This document shows positions 1 to 8,957 of a stretch of DNA of 64,000 nt, one piece after another; the stretch's first letter is position 1; every line of letters begins with the position of its first letter. The position numbers and the translations under genes were made by a program. Under the pieces are notes generated by a model, which had not been told where the DNA came from, ran no database searches, and saw only the letters and a program-made list of their open reading frames with translations. The DNA is from Actinobacillus delphinicola (lineage in GTDB: Bacteria > Pseudomonadota > Gammaproteobacteria > Enterobacterales > Pasteurellaceae). The stretch covers positions 1,773,245-1,837,244 of the forward strand of contig NZ_LR134510.1 in assembly GCF_900638385.1 (NCBI RefSeq), in the 5' to 3' direction.

Positions 1-391
1 TTTATTCTAAATATAGGGATGATTAAATAAAAAACATAATAAATTAATCTACTTACATAAATTCATGCATTTGAATAGTTAGCTAGCCATTTTGATCGTT
101 TGTTTCTGTAAATGCATTTGCACTGTGTTTTATTTATGCGTTGATATTGATGAGCCAACTTATAAAACCTCTTATAAATATGTAATGGTTATAACTTCGT
201 ATAATGTATATTATGTTAAATAAGATAATATGCTAAGTTTTTGATTGCTTTAGTTATTTGTTTTTAACTTTCACTTCTGTTACGTTTGTTTATAAAACTT
301 TACACTCTCTTTCTCTTTTATTCGTGAATACTATAAGTGAATTTCATTTTTAATTGTGTTACATTGCCTTTCTTTTTTTAGCAAACTTATT
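1..391. other. Terminus intergenic region
   Basis: No gene can be supported here; the DNA is very AT-rich with stops in all frames. It contains the dif-like site described separately at 194-221. The left neighbour lies outside the window. Confidence 0.6.
194..221 (+). other. dif site (XerC/XerD chromosome dimer resolution)
   Basis: The 28-base site reads as an XerC arm ACTTCGTATAA (194-204), a central region TGTATA (205-210) and an XerD arm TTATGTTAAAT (211-221). Compared with the E. coli dif site as I remember it, the XerD arm matches 11/11, the centre 6/6 and the XerC arm 7/11. The two tyrosine recombinases XerC and XerD act here, with FtsK, to resolve chromosome dimers at division. The strong minus-strand bias of genes to the right fits a right replichore whose fork runs towards this point. 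No prophage or integrative element is attached to it in this window. Confidence 0.88.
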
Positions 392-886
392 ATGGAATTT
401 TACAAAACTCTGATCGGTATCGGACTGCTCTGTCTTTTTGCTATTTTTATCGTTGCACTCTTTTCTAAGAAACGTAAATCATATTTGTTTAATGCGAATC
501 TTTATAAAACCATTCCCATTATGAATCCCAGCGAAAAGATTTTTTTTACGTTATTTACTCAAGCTTTCCCGCAATACTATATTTTTCCGCAAATTCCTTT
601 TTCGTGTATCGTGACACCAAAATTTAAAGAAGATGGAAAAAATAAACCTTTGCTTTGGAAAATTAATCAAAAACGTGTGGATTTTCTGATTTGCGATACG
701 CAACTGAATAATTTATTTATTGTTGAAATTGATGGTCCAACTCATACAAAAACACGTGGACAAGACAGTCAACGAGATGATTTCTTTGCTGAAAAAAATA
801 TCCCAACTTTACGTATTCCAGTTACACAATTAACTAAGTTAACGCGCCAAAATCTTAAAAGTATGGTTGAGGATATTTTGGATTAG
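392..886 (+). CDS. DUF2726 membrane-anchored nuclease-fold protein
   Basis: Predicted 164-residue protein. An N-terminal membrane segment (about residues 5-24, rich in Leu, Ile and Phe) is followed by a basic KKRK stretch and a DUF2726-like domain. Its C-terminal half has the pattern RVDFLICD, then VEIDGPTH, then a conserved Asp/Arg region. That resembles the D...E-x-D core of restriction-endonuclease-like (Vsr/PDxxK) folds, so a DNA-related role is possible but unproven. The frame is open from a GTG at 356, but the ATG at 392 puts the hydrophobic segment right at the N-terminus, so I prefer it; neither start has a clear Shine-Dalgarno sequence. It is the first gene to the right of dif. Confidence 0.72.
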   Translation: MEFYKTLIGIGLLCLFAIFIVALFSKKRKSYLFNANLYKTIPIMNPSEKIFFTLFTQAFPQYYIFPQIPFSCIVTPKFKEDGKNKPLLWKINQKRVDFLICDTQLNNLFIVEIDGPTHTKTRGQDSQRDDFFAEKNIPTLRIPVTQLTKLTRQNLKSMVEDILD

Positions 887-891
887 AATAA

Positions 892-926
892 AAAAATGCG
901 TACCCATTTAAAGTACGCATGTTTTA
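892..926. terminator. Bidirectional terminator between DUF2726 gene and cdd
   Basis: An 8-base perfect stem (ATGCGTAC 896-903 with GTACGCAT 913-920) is flanked by an A-run on the left and a T-rich stretch on the right. It can serve both convergent genes. Confidence 0.75.
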
Positions 927-929
927 TGA

Positions 930-1838
930 TTATACTTCGATATACTCTAGTTCTACATTCCCTAGATAATTCAATAAATTTTTTCCGCTACGGCGATATG
1001 ATAAAGAAATTGGATGTTCGATCATCACTGCTCGAGTAATATTTTCAATTTCATAACCACGCATAATAATAAGATTTAACGCCACTTGTAATGCAGGTAA
1101 GCTTGGATTAAATGCCGCATTTTCGGCATAGCTTCCTTTAAATATTTCCTGATTATCTAACTGTAATGCTACGCCACAATATGTTTTTGAGTATGGTGCA
1201 TGACTTTGATTTGCAGCTTCAAGTGCAGCCCAAATGATAGGAGATTTTGTATCATGATTTAAACCGTTATCTTCTCTATCCATTAATAAATTCGTGATTT
1301 TAAGATCTTTAGGACCAAACGCATTTGGTAAATAATGATATAAATTTTGAATAGGTTGATTTGGTAAATGAATTTTAAGATGTGATGCTGAATTGAGCTC
1401 ATTCATAAATTGTCGGCAATGACCGCACGGTGTGTAATTTACAAAAACATCTGTTACACTTTTTTCACCTCGCATCCAAGCGTGTGAAATGGAACTTTGT
1501 TCTGCATGAATTGTTTGTGCTATCGGATTATCGCAAAACTCTTGGTTGGCACCAAAATAAAAATTGCCTGACTCCCCTTTAGCTACCGCTCCAACACTAA
1601 AATGCGAAATGGTTGGATTTGCGTAACAAGCGGCAATGGATAATAACGTTAAAGCAAGATCCTCGCTTGACATTTGATATTTTTTACATAAATGGCTTAC
1701 GACAAATTCTGGTAAAAAACCGTCAAAATGCTGTTCTCTAAAAATATGCCAAAGATCTTGAGCTAATGCAGGATTTTGTAATTCTTTTAATGCATTTTGC
1801 AAACGGTCTGAAATATGTTCTTCGTTAGTATGACTCAT
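930..1838 (-). CDS. cdd: Cytidine deaminase
   Basis: Hydrolytic deamination of cytidine and deoxycytidine to uridine and deoxyuridine; cytoplasmic pyrimidine salvage. At 302 residues it matches the long, dimeric E. coli type (about 294) with two tandem deaminase folds. Zinc ligands and catalytic Glu are visible as HAE at 111-113 and PCGHC at 137-141; the second half lacks these motifs, as is normal for this class. Transcribed convergently with the DUF2726 gene and divergently from folP across a 181-base AT-rich gap. No CytR or CRP site is obvious in that gap. Confidence 0.95.
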   Translation of the reverse strand: MSHTNEEHISDRLQNALKELQNPALAQDLWHIFREQHFDGFLPEFVVSHLCKKYQMSSEDLALTLLSIAACYANPTISHFSVGAVAKGESGNFYFGANQEFCDNPIAQTIHAEQSSISHAWMRGEKSVTDVFVNYTPCGHCRQFMNELNSASHLKIHLPNQPIQNLYHYLPNAFGPKDLKITNLLMDREDNGLNHDTKSPIIWAALEAANQSHAPYSKTYCGVALQLDNQEIFKGSYAENAAFNPSLPALQVALNLIIMRGYEIENITRAVMIEHPISLSYRRSGKNLLNYLGNVELEYIEV

Positions 1839-2019
1839 AAATTTACCCTTTTTAATTTAATTAAACATTGTTTATATCATATGCTATTTTTTAAATAAAA
1901 TCTTGATTTAGCGTTATTTTTTTATTTCTTTGTCATGAAATTTATTTGTAAATATTTTTCTATTTTATAATGCTTTCCGTTATAATGTTCAACATTTGAT
2001 ATAAAAGTAGGTTTTCTTT

Positions 2020-2847
2020 ATGCAACTTCATGCAAGAAATAAAGTCCTCGATCTTAATTTTCCGAAAATCATGGGGATTTTAAATATTACCCCTGATTCC
2101 TTTTCGGATGCGGGCAAATTTTTAAAATTTGATACTGCCCTTTTTCAGGTCGAAAAAATGTTACAAGAAGGTGCAAGTATTATTGATATCGGAGGCGAAT
2201 CAACACGCCCAGGCGCATTAGCGGTAACAGAACAAGAGGAATTACAACGTGTTATTCCAATTATTGAAGCTATTTCGCAACGTTTTGACTGTTGGATTTC
2301 GGTTGATACCTCTAAGGCAATTGTTATGCGTGAAGCTGCAAAAGTCGGCATGGATTTAATTAATGATGTTCGTGCTTTGCGTGAAAAAGATGCACTTGAA
2401 ACAGCGGTAAGTCTTAATCTTCCCGTTTGTCTGATGCATATGCAAGGTGAGCCTCGAACTATGCAAACCGCCCCGTATTATAAAAATGTTGTAGAAGAGG
2501 TACTAACTTTTCTTTTAGATAGAACAAAAATCGCGCAACAAGCAGGTGTTAAGCCTGAACATATTTTATGGGATCTCGGCTTTGGCTTTGGTAAATCACT
2601 TTCTCATAATTATCAACTTCTTAAAAATACTCATTTTTTTGCACAATTACCCTACCCTTTACTCATCGGTATTTCTCGTAAATCTATGATTGGTCAACAA
2701 CTTAATAAATCTGTTGAAGATCGTTTGGTAGGTAGCGTAACGGCTGCTTTATTAGCTGCCCAACAAGGTGCAAAAATTTTACGTGTTCATGATGTCGCTG
2801 CGACACAGGATGCATTACAAATTTGGCAAGCAATGTTAAACGCTTAA
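2020..2847 (+). CDS. folP: Dihydropteroate synthase
   Basis: Condenses 6-hydroxymethyl-dihydropterin pyrophosphate with p-aminobenzoate to give dihydropteroate; this is the sulfonamide target in folate synthesis. 275 residues, a TIM-barrel of normal length. The signature loops are present: NITPDSF at 22-28 and DIGGESTRPG at 56-65, with a late SRKS and the C-terminal RVHDV. It lies 23 bases upstream of glmM, the same pair as in E. coli, and the two are probably co-transcribed. TATAAT-like hexamers sit upstream at 1966 and 1981, but no -35 is convincing. Confidence 0.96.
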   Translation: MQLHARNKVLDLNFPKIMGILNITPDSFSDAGKFLKFDTALFQVEKMLQEGASIIDIGGESTRPGALAVTEQEELQRVIPIIEAISQRFDCWISVDTSKAIVMREAAKVGMDLINDVRALREKDALETAVSLNLPVCLMHMQGEPRTMQTAPYYKNVVEEVLTFLLDRTKIAQQAGVKPEHILWDLGFGFGKSLSHNYQLLKNTHFFAQLPYPLLIGISRKSMIGQQLNKSVEDRLVGSVTAALLAAQQGAKILRVHDVAATQDALQIWQAMLNA

Positions 2848-2870
2848 AACTTATAAAATAAGGATTATAA

Positions 2871-4205
2871 ATGAAAGAACGTCAATATTTTGGTACCGAT
2901 GGTGTCCGTGGTAAAGTCGGTAAAGCGCCGATTACACCAGATTTCGTACTTAAATTAGGTTGGGCTGCAGGTAAAGTTCTTGCAAATTCGGGGTCTAAAA
3001 AAGTCTTAATTGGTAAAGATACGCGTATTTCTGGTTATATGTTGGAATCCGCTCTAGAAGCTGGTTTAGCTGCTGCAGGTGTTTCAGCTGCATTTACTGG
3101 TCCTATGCCAACGCCTGCTATTGCTTATTTAACACACACCTTCCGTGCAGAAGCGGGTATCGTTATTTCAGCCTCTCACAACCCTTTTGATGATAACGGA
3201 ATTAAATTCTTTTCCACACAAGGAACAAAATTACCTGACGAAGTGGAATTAGCGATCGAAGAAATGCTCGAGCAACCAATGGATTGCGTACCATCAGCAG
3301 AACTTGGTAAAGCAAGTCGTATTAACGATGCTGCAGGACGTTACATTGAATTTTGTAAAAGCACCTTCCCTGCTGATTTAAGCCTAGACGGTTTTAAAAT
3401 GGTCGTAGATTGTGCAAATGGTGCGACTTATCATATTGCACCGAATGTTATGCGTGAACTTGGTGCTGAAGTGATCGAAATCGGCACTTCACCAGATGGC
3501 GTAAATATTAATGCGCAATGCGGTGCGACAGATATTCGTGCTTTACAACAGAAAGTATTAGAAACCAAAGCTGATGTGGGTTTAGCTTATGATGGCGATG
3601 GCGATCGTCTTATTATGGTTGACCACTTAGGTAACAAAGTGGATGGTGACCAAATCCTTTTCATTATTGCTCGTGAGATGTTACGTAGCGGTAAATTAAA
3701 AGGAGGCGTTGTCGGCACATTAATGAGTAATATGCGTTTAGAAATCGCACTAAAAGAATTAGCGATTCCATTTGTTCGTGCAAAAGTTGGTGACCGCTAC
3801 GTATTAGAAAAAATGCAAGCTCATGACTGGATTTTAGGCGGTGAGAATTCTGGACATATTATTATTGCCAATAAAAATACGACTGGTGATGGCATTATTG
3901 CTTCTCTTCAAGTATTGCGTGCAATGGCCCAACATAAACTTTCGTTAAATGAATTAACCAAAGCCGTTCAACTTTATCCGCAAGTGCTTATCAATGTTCG
4001 TTTTGAAGGTGGCGAAAGCCCTCTCGAATCTGAAGCTGTAAAAGCCGTCGCTCAAGAAGTTGAAACATTGCTCGGGAACACTGGACGTATCCTTTTACGT
4101 AAATCAGGTACAGAACCGCTTATCCGTGTTATGGTTGAATGTGAAGATGCGGAAAAAGCACAAACTTACGCTGAAAAAATTGCAAACGTAATTAAAAAAG
4201 CGTAA
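2871..4205 (+). CDS. glmM: Phosphoglucosamine mutase
   Basis: Interconverts glucosamine-6-phosphate and glucosamine-1-phosphate on the way to UDP-GlcNAc for peptidoglycan and lipopolysaccharide. 444 residues, as in E. coli. The phosphoserine loop ISASHNP places the catalytic Ser at 102, the metal loop DGDGDR follows mid-protein, and the phosphate-binding [11 protein letters not shown] lies near the C-terminus. A good AAGGA ribosome site precedes the ATG. Its stop codon TAA (4203-4205) overlaps the core of a dispersed AATCACGCC element. Confidence 0.97.
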   Translation: MKERQYFGTDGVRGKVGKAPITPDFVLKLGWAAGKVLANSGSKKVLIGKDTRISGYMLESALEAGLAAAGVSAAFTGPMPTPAIAYLTHTFRAEAGIVISASHNPFDDNGIKFFSTQGTKLPDEVELAIEEMLEQPMDCVPSAELGKASRINDAAGRYIEFCKSTFPADLSLDGFKMVVDCANGATYHIAPNVMRELGAEVIEIGTSPDGVNINAQCGATDIRALQQKVLETKADVGLAYDGDGDRLIMVDHLGNKVDGDQILFIIAREMLRSGKLKGGVVGTLMSNMRLEIALKELAIPFVRAKVGDRYVLEKMQAHDWILGGENSGHIIIANKNTTGDGIIASLQVLRAMAQHKLSLNELTKAVQLYPQVLINVRFEGGESPLESEAVKAVAQEVETLLGNTGRILLRKSGTEPLIRVMVECEDAEKAQTYAEKIANVIKKA

Positions 4206-4234
4206 TCACGCCCTGCTTTTAGGGTAAATTTATG
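4204..4234. repeat. Dispersed AATCACGCC element, single arm (copy 1)
   Basis: The core AATCACGCC (4204-4212) starts within the glmM stop codon. It is followed by a TTTT block, a short spacer and AAATTTATG. It is the same layout as the copies at 53261, 57205 and 62279. Confidence 0.6.
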
Positions 4235-4250
4235 GAGTTTAAGGTGTAGA

Positions 4251-4715
4251 ATGAATATTTTTATTATGCGTCATGGGCAAGCTGAAATTTTTGCTAACAG
4301 CGACGAAGAACGTGCCTTAGCAGATATCGGTAAGGTTCAAGTAACTGATCAAGGAAAATGGTTGCTTATCAATGCAATTAAATTTGATAAAGTGCTAGTT
4401 AGCCCATATCAACGTACACTAGATACCTTTACAGTAATAAATTCAGTTTATCAAGGGATCTTATCTAATAAAATGGAAGTTGATAAAAATCTCACTCCAT
4501 TAGGCGATAGTACACAGGTTGTTGATTATTTAAATGTACTGAAAGATGAGGGTTTGCATAATATTTTGATTATTTCCCATATTCCTCTTGTCGGTGAATT
4601 AGTAACAAATTTAACACAAAATAGCGGATATCAAAGCTTTGAGCCAGCAACGCTGGTCGGCATAAATTGGAATGGAAAAACAGGAAGTTTATTTACTAAA
4701 CATTGTTGCCCGTAA
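4251..4715 (+). CDS. sixA: Phosphohistidine phosphatase SixA
   Basis: Small histidine-phosphatase-superfamily enzyme; in E. coli SixA dephosphorylates the HPt domain of ArcB and acts on the nitrogen phosphotransferase system. 154 residues, close to the family size. The RHG motif is at 7-9 and the second catalytic His is in ISHIPLVGEL. It follows glmM by 45 bases on the same strand and ends at a strong terminator, so it is probably the last gene of a folP-glmM-sixA unit. The real target in this organism is not shown by the sequence. Confidence 0.9.
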   Translation: MNIFIMRHGQAEIFANSDEERALADIGKVQVTDQGKWLLINAIKFDKVLVSPYQRTLDTFTVINSVYQGILSNKMEVDKNLTPLGDSTQVVDYLNVLKDEGLHNILIISHIPLVGELVTNLTQNSGYQSFEPATLVGINWNGKTGSLFTKHCCP

Positions 4716-4722
4716 TGCAAAT

Positions 4723-4749
4723 AAAAAACCGCATAAATTGCGGTTTTTT
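4723..4749. terminator. Bidirectional terminator after sixA
   Basis: An 11-base stem (4723-4733 with 4739-4749) carries ACCGCA/TGCGGT and has A- and T-runs on either side. It separates sixA from the convergent small gene and mltF. Confidence 0.85.
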
Positions 4750-4751
4750 TA

Positions 4752-4898
4752 TTAGTCGTCACTTTCTAAAATAAAATGAACTGTTCTTCTGTAGCCGATC
4801 ATTCTGCGTGTATCACGAACATGTTTTATTCGAAGAAGCCGACGATGAATACGATGTAATACTTTTGTTTTTAGGTTGGTTTGTCTTCTTCTTTTCAT
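4752..4898 (-). CDS. Small highly basic protein of unknown function (48 aa)
   Basis: Sixteen of 48 residues are Lys or Arg and four are His; it starts MKRRRQTNLK and ends in the acidic ESDD. It has no membrane segment or signal peptide, so a nucleic-acid or ribosome-associated role is plausible, but I do not recognise the family. The ATG follows an AGAGGA ribosome site at a good distance. The start is only 17 bases after the mltF stop, and the gene ends right at the shared terminator, which suggests it is the last gene of the perM-mltF transcript. Confidence 0.6.
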   Translation of the reverse strand: MKRRRQTNLKTKVLHRIHRRLLRIKHVRDTRRMIGYRRTVHFILESDD

Positions 4899-4915
4899 AA
4901 TCAGTCCTCTAATTA

Positions 4916-6409
4916 TCACATGCCTGACTTGCTGGCTGCTTCTTCTGCTGGTTGAGATTCTGGCGGAGGCGGTGGTGATACTTGCTCTTCTTCATGTAGC
5001 AAATTCCCTTCTCCGTCCTCACTTGCTTTAACACGGTAATAGTTATTTAAAATATGAAGATAACGTCTAATATTTTCTACATACTGGAATGCTTGGATAC
5101 CGCTGGCATGTCCATATTTTAATTTACTATAATACTCTCTTCTACCTAATAAAGGTAGGTTATTTTTAACGTCCAACCAATTATAGGGGTTTCCGCCCAA
5201 ATCTTTCGTCAATTGTAGTGCATCAAACAAATGCCCTAACCCCATATTGTAAGCAACCAGGGCATACCAAATACGTTGATCTTCTTTTATTTCAGCCGGC
5301 ATTTTTTGTACCAGAAAATTGAGATAGTCTGCACCGCCTCGAATACTCTGTTTTGCATCAAGTCGATCGGGAACATTCATTGCTTCTGCGGTATTTTTTG
5401 TCAACATCATAATACCACGCACACCAGTTGGTGATGTGGCTAATGGATTCCAATGCGATTCCTGATAAGCAACCGCGGCAAGTAATCGCCAATCTAAATT
5501 ACCACGATATTCTTCAAAAAATGGTTTATATTTTGGCAAAATATTCTTGATTGCATCAACATATGTTCGGCTATCAATGTAATTAAATTCTTTTAAATGA
5601 CTAACGTATTTTTCTTCTAAATTAGCAATGGTGCCATCTTCCATTGCTTTATTCATGAAGTCTAATAATTTTGCTTGGAGATCAAATTTATCACTTTTCG
5701 CTAAATACCAATGCACGGTTGTTTCGTCTGCGACATCAAATGCAATGGCAATATCAGGGCGAATAGACTGTTTAGTAGCAACAAGAATAGAATTTGCAAT
5801 AGTATAAGGAATTTTACGGCTTGCTACATTTATCAATAATTCTTCTTCTGTCTTATCTTCTATTTGCCAAGTTAAATTGGGATATTGATCTTTTAGTTCT
5901 AAGAGTAATCCATTTAATCCAGAACCTTTAGATACCACTAAGGTACCCTTTAAATCATTTAAATTTTTGGGACGTAACGTCCCTTTATGATAAACCAACT
6001 GCCAAGAGGCAGAATAATATGCAGGACCTAGCTGATATAATGCAGTTTTGTTCGGATCAAATAACAAATTTGATGCAGCAATATCAATATCGTGTTCAGA
6101 TAATGCATGAAATAACGCTTCTCTTGTTGGATATTCAGTAATATTTATTTTTACCCCTAAATATTTTGCAAACGCATGACTTAAATCATATTCAAGTCCA
6201 GTTGCACCTTTAGAGGTAATAAAATAGGATACGGGATTGGCAACCACTCCTACTCTTAATAAGTCATCTTTTTTTACTCTATTATAACTACTTGGTAAAG
6301 CATCAGATGTTTTCGTAGGACGTGTATCGCCTTCATAAAAGACCATATCCATTGCCCATAGTAATAATGCTGTCATAAAGACAATAAGGTAGATGATACC
6401 TTTTTTCAA
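4916..6409 (-). CDS. mltF: Membrane-bound lytic murein transglycosylase F
   Basis: Cleaves the MurNAc-GlcNAc bond of peptidoglycan with 1,6-anhydro ring formation. 497 residues: an N-terminal hydrophobic anchor or signal (5-20), an ABC-type solute-binding-like regulatory domain (about 50-275), then a family 1 SLT domain. The catalytic Glu is in AYQESHW (E317), followed by the family GVRGIMMLT motif. The tail is Pro-rich (QVSPPPPP, around 479-490) and ends in an Ala/Glu stretch. It lies 19 bases downstream of the permease gene on the same strand. Confidence 0.93.
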   Translation of the reverse strand: MKKGIIYLIVFMTALLLWAMDMVFYEGDTRPTKTSDALPSSYNRVKKDDLLRVGVVANPVSYFITSKGATGLEYDLSHAFAKYLGVKINITEYPTREALFHALSEHDIDIAASNLLFDPNKTALYQLGPAYYSASWQLVYHKGTLRPKNLNDLKGTLVVSKGSGLNGLLLELKDQYPNLTWQIEDKTEEELLINVASRKIPYTIANSILVATKQSIRPDIAIAFDVADETTVHWYLAKSDKFDLQAKLLDFMNKAMEDGTIANLEEKYVSHLKEFNYIDSRTYVDAIKNILPKYKPFFEEYRGNLDWRLLAAVAYQESHWNPLATSPTGVRGIMMLTKNTAEAMNVPDRLDAKQSIRGGADYLNFLVQKMPAEIKEDQRIWYALVAYNMGLGHLFDALQLTKDLGGNPYNWLDVKNNLPLLGRREYYSKLKYGHASGIQAFQYVENIRRYLHILNNYYRVKASEDGEGNLLHEEEQVSPPPPPESQPAEEAASKSGM

Positions 6410-6428
6410 TACAGATACTCCTCTAGAA

Positions 6429-7499
6429 TTACAAGTTCTGTACTTCAGATTCAGTCGATGGCCAAGATGTTACAATGGCTTTAATCAGCGTAGCTAATGG
6501 GATCGCAAAAAAGACGCCCCAAAAACCCCATAATCCACCGAAAATAAGTACAGATACTATGATTGTTAATGGATGGAGATTAACCGCTTCAGAAAATAAA
6601 AATGGTACAACGACATTACCATCTAATAATTGCGTAATAACATAAGCAATCATCAAATAACAAAATGTTGATGTGGTCCCAAATTGGAAAATAGCCACTA
6701 ATGCAACAGGAATTGTCACAAGTACGGCACCAATATATGGAACAAGAACAGAAATACCCACAGCAACAGAAAGTAAAACGGCATAATTTAGGTGGAAGTA
6801 TAAGAAAATAGCGTAAGTTACAATACTCACAATTAATATTTCTAAAAGTTTTCCACGTACATAGTTTGCCATTTGTAATTGCATTTCTGTCCAAACTTTA
6901 CGAACTAATGCACGATTACGTGGCAAATATTGAACAACATAATCAATCAAATCTTTCTTATCTTTTAATAAGAAAAAGACCATAAATGGAACTAAAAATG
7001 CGTAAATGCCTAGCGTCACAAGATTCACTAATGAAGAAACAGAAAAAGTCAGTGCGGTTTCTGCAAATCCCATTATTTTACTTTTAATTCCAGAAAAAAT
7101 ACTATCAACCATTTGATAATCAACAAATTCTGGATAATGTTTTGGTAAATCTAACAACCAGATATTTGCTTTATTAAACATTGTAGGTAAATCAGTCACC
7201 AACTTCACAAGCTGGCTCCATAAAATCGGGAATAATCCAAATAAAATAACAAAAACAACCCCGAGCATCGTACAAAGGACAATGATCACACTCAATAAAC
7301 GTGGCAAGCGAAATTTATTCTGTAATAAAGAAATTGGATACTCAAGTAAATACGCAAAAATAATTGCAATAAATAATGGTGCCAACAAGTTGCTAAAAAA
7401 ATAAACAATTAAAATCGCAAAAATGAGAATTGCTAAAAATGCTGTTGCTTGCGGATCGCTAAATCGCCGAATATACCAATTTTTTAATAATGTAAACAT
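6429..7499 (-). CDS. AI-2E family transporter / PerM-like permease
   Basis: 356-residue polytopic inner-membrane protein of the AI-2E/UPF0118 family, close in size to E. coli PerM (353). There are two or three membrane segments in the first 90 residues, a soluble middle (about 100-155), and five or more segments in the C-terminal half with the family's Gly/Pro-rich [13 protein letters not shown] loop. Family members have been linked to autoinducer-2 export or Na+/H+ antiport; the substrate cannot be read from sequence. Probably co-transcribed with mltF. A 108-base gap separates it from folC. Confidence 0.85.
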   Translation of the reverse strand: MFTLLKNWYIRRFSDPQATAFLAILIFAILIVYFFSNLLAPLFIAIIFAYLLEYPISLLQNKFRLPRLLSVIIVLCTMLGVVFVILFGLFPILWSQLVKLVTDLPTMFNKANIWLLDLPKHYPEFVDYQMVDSIFSGIKSKIMGFAETALTFSVSSLVNLVTLGIYAFLVPFMVFFLLKDKKDLIDYVVQYLPRNRALVRKVWTEMQLQMANYVRGKLLEILIVSIVTYAIFLYFHLNYAVLLSVAVGISVLVPYIGAVLVTIPVALVAIFQFGTTSTFCYLMIAYVITQLLDGNVVVPFLFSEAVNLHPLTIIVSVLIFGGLWGFWGVFFAIPLATLIKAIVTSWPSTESEVQNL

Positions 7500-7607
7500 C
7501 AGTTTTCCCTTTAAAACAACGATTAGTGAGGATTATAAGGAATTTTCTTAAACAATGCCATGAAGAAAACTCCCTAATTTAGTTATAAACTATTGTGACG
7601 GCGTCAC

Positions 7608-8948
7608 TTATTCTTCAATAAGAAGATAAAACTCTGCGACGGTATGAAAAGAACCAAAGATAATCAGTGTATCTTCCCTCTTTAACTCTGATAAAATTTG
7701 GCTTAATCCTTGATCCAAAACATCAAAACTTTTTATTGGTGAATCTACGCCCAATATTTTTAGCTTTTCTGCGATCACATTACCAGACTGTCCACGTTCA
7801 CCATTTAATGTTAAACAATTCCAACCATCCATAACTGGAATTAATGGCGTTAAAATACCCGCTAAATCTTTATCACGCAATACCCCACAAAGTGCATAAA
7901 ATTTCCCCGAAAAATCGGGCGTGATCATTTTTTTACGTAATTGCGTAATACGTTCTGATAAGTATCTTGCCGCATGCGGATTATGCCCAACATCTAAAAT
8001 AAGGTTTGGCATCATCGTTTCATTTAGCTGATATTTTTGTGCAATTTTTTGGCGTAACTCTGCAGAAACTGTTTGAAAACGTCCTGTTAATTCAACGGTT
8101 TCTAGCACCTCTTTTAAAATTTCATCGCCAATGGAGAACGGTAAAGATTGCAATGTTGCAATGACCGTGGCCGCATTAGCTAGTGGAATCGTCGGTTTAG
8201 GAAGATGCTTGTATTGTTTATTTTTACTATGCCATTCCCAAGTATCGCCTGTTTCTGAAAAAGACCAATCACGATTGCGACAGAACAATTTACAATTTAA
8301 TTCATTCGCATAATTTAATAGTGTCATTGGTGCATCTGGCTCACCAACAATAGCGGGTTTATTTGCACGGAAAATACCTGCCTTTTCGAACGCAATTTCT
8401 TCACGTGTATTGCCTAAAAAAGCAGTGTGATCAATATCGATACTCGTAACAACAGCAACATCACTATCAATAATATTCGTTGCATCTAAACGACCGCCAA
8501 GCCCAACCTCTAGAATGACCACATCTAATTTTGCTTTTTTAAAAAGGTTAAAGGCTGATAACGTTCCAAATTCAAAATAGGTTAAGGAATTCGGTTTATT
8601 TTTCTCGATAAAATTAAATGACTTGCAATGCTCTTCATCAGGCAAGCATTGATGATTGATTCGTACTCTTTCACGATAATGCAATAAATGGGGAGATGAA
8701 TATACGCCTACTTTATAACCTGCCCGTAAAAGTAACATTTCAAGTAAACGACAAGTTGTCCCTTTACCATTCGTACCACCGACTGTGATTACAAAAGGTG
8801 CAATATTTGTAAGATTTAACGCACGTGCAGCTTCCGCCACTCGCTCTAATCCAAGATCAATTACTTTTTCATGAGCCTGCTCTAAATAAGAAAGCCACTG
8901 GCTAAGTGGCGTTTCTTCATTAAGTATCATTGGATGATGATTTTGCAT
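7608..8948 (-). CDS. folC: Bifunctional dihydrofolate / folylpolyglutamate synthase
   Basis: Adds L-glutamate to dihydropteroate and then to tetrahydrofolates. 446 residues, Mur-ligase fold: P-loop GTNGKGT at 58-64, central TSIDIDHTAFLG with the metal and ATP residues, and a C-terminal ligase domain with LDVGHNPHAA. It starts 9 bases after accD on the same strand, the accD-folC order seen in E. coli. Part of the C-terminal domain (encoded peptide ITPDFSGKFYA) is written by a copy of the dispersed AATCACGCC-type element at 7894-7929. Confidence 0.96.
   Translation of the reverse strand: MQNHHPMILNEETPLSQWLSYLEQAHEKVIDLGLERVAEAARALNLTNIAPFVITVGGTNGKGTTCRLLEMLLLRAGYKVGVYSSPHLLHYRERVRINHQCLPDEEHCKSFNFIEKNKPNSLTYFEFGTLSAFNLFKKAKLDVVILEVGLGGRLDATNIIDSDVAVVTSIDIDHTAFLGNTREEIAFEKAGIFRANKPAIVGEPDAPMTLLNYANELNCKLFCRNRDWSFSETGDTWEWHSKNKQYKHLPKPTIPLANAATVIATLQSLPFSIGDEILKEVLETVELTGRFQTVSAELRQKIAQKYQLNETMMPNLILDVGHNPHAARYLSERITQLRKKMITPDFSGKFYALCGVLRDKDLAGILTPLIPVMDGWNCLTLNGERGQSGNVIAEKLKILGVDSPIKSFDVLDQGLSQILSELKREDTLIIFGSFHTVAEFYLLIEE
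7894..7929. repeat. Dispersed AATCACGCC-type element inside folC (copy 2)
   Basis: On the plus strand it reads GCATAAAATTT, then CCCCG, AAAAAT, then CGGGCGTGATC (core at 7918-7926 with one changed end base). It is the only clear copy buried in a coding sequence, so it cannot be just a terminator. Confidence 0.55.
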
Positions 8949-8957
8949 GGTTGTACC

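Noticed and set aside
194..221. A phage or integrative element attached to dif
   Set aside because: No integrase, phage genes or second dif copy is visible in the window.
7596..7608. Short GTGAC...GTCAC palindromes at 7596 and 9988
   Set aside because: Five-base stems, too short to be called terminators or operators.
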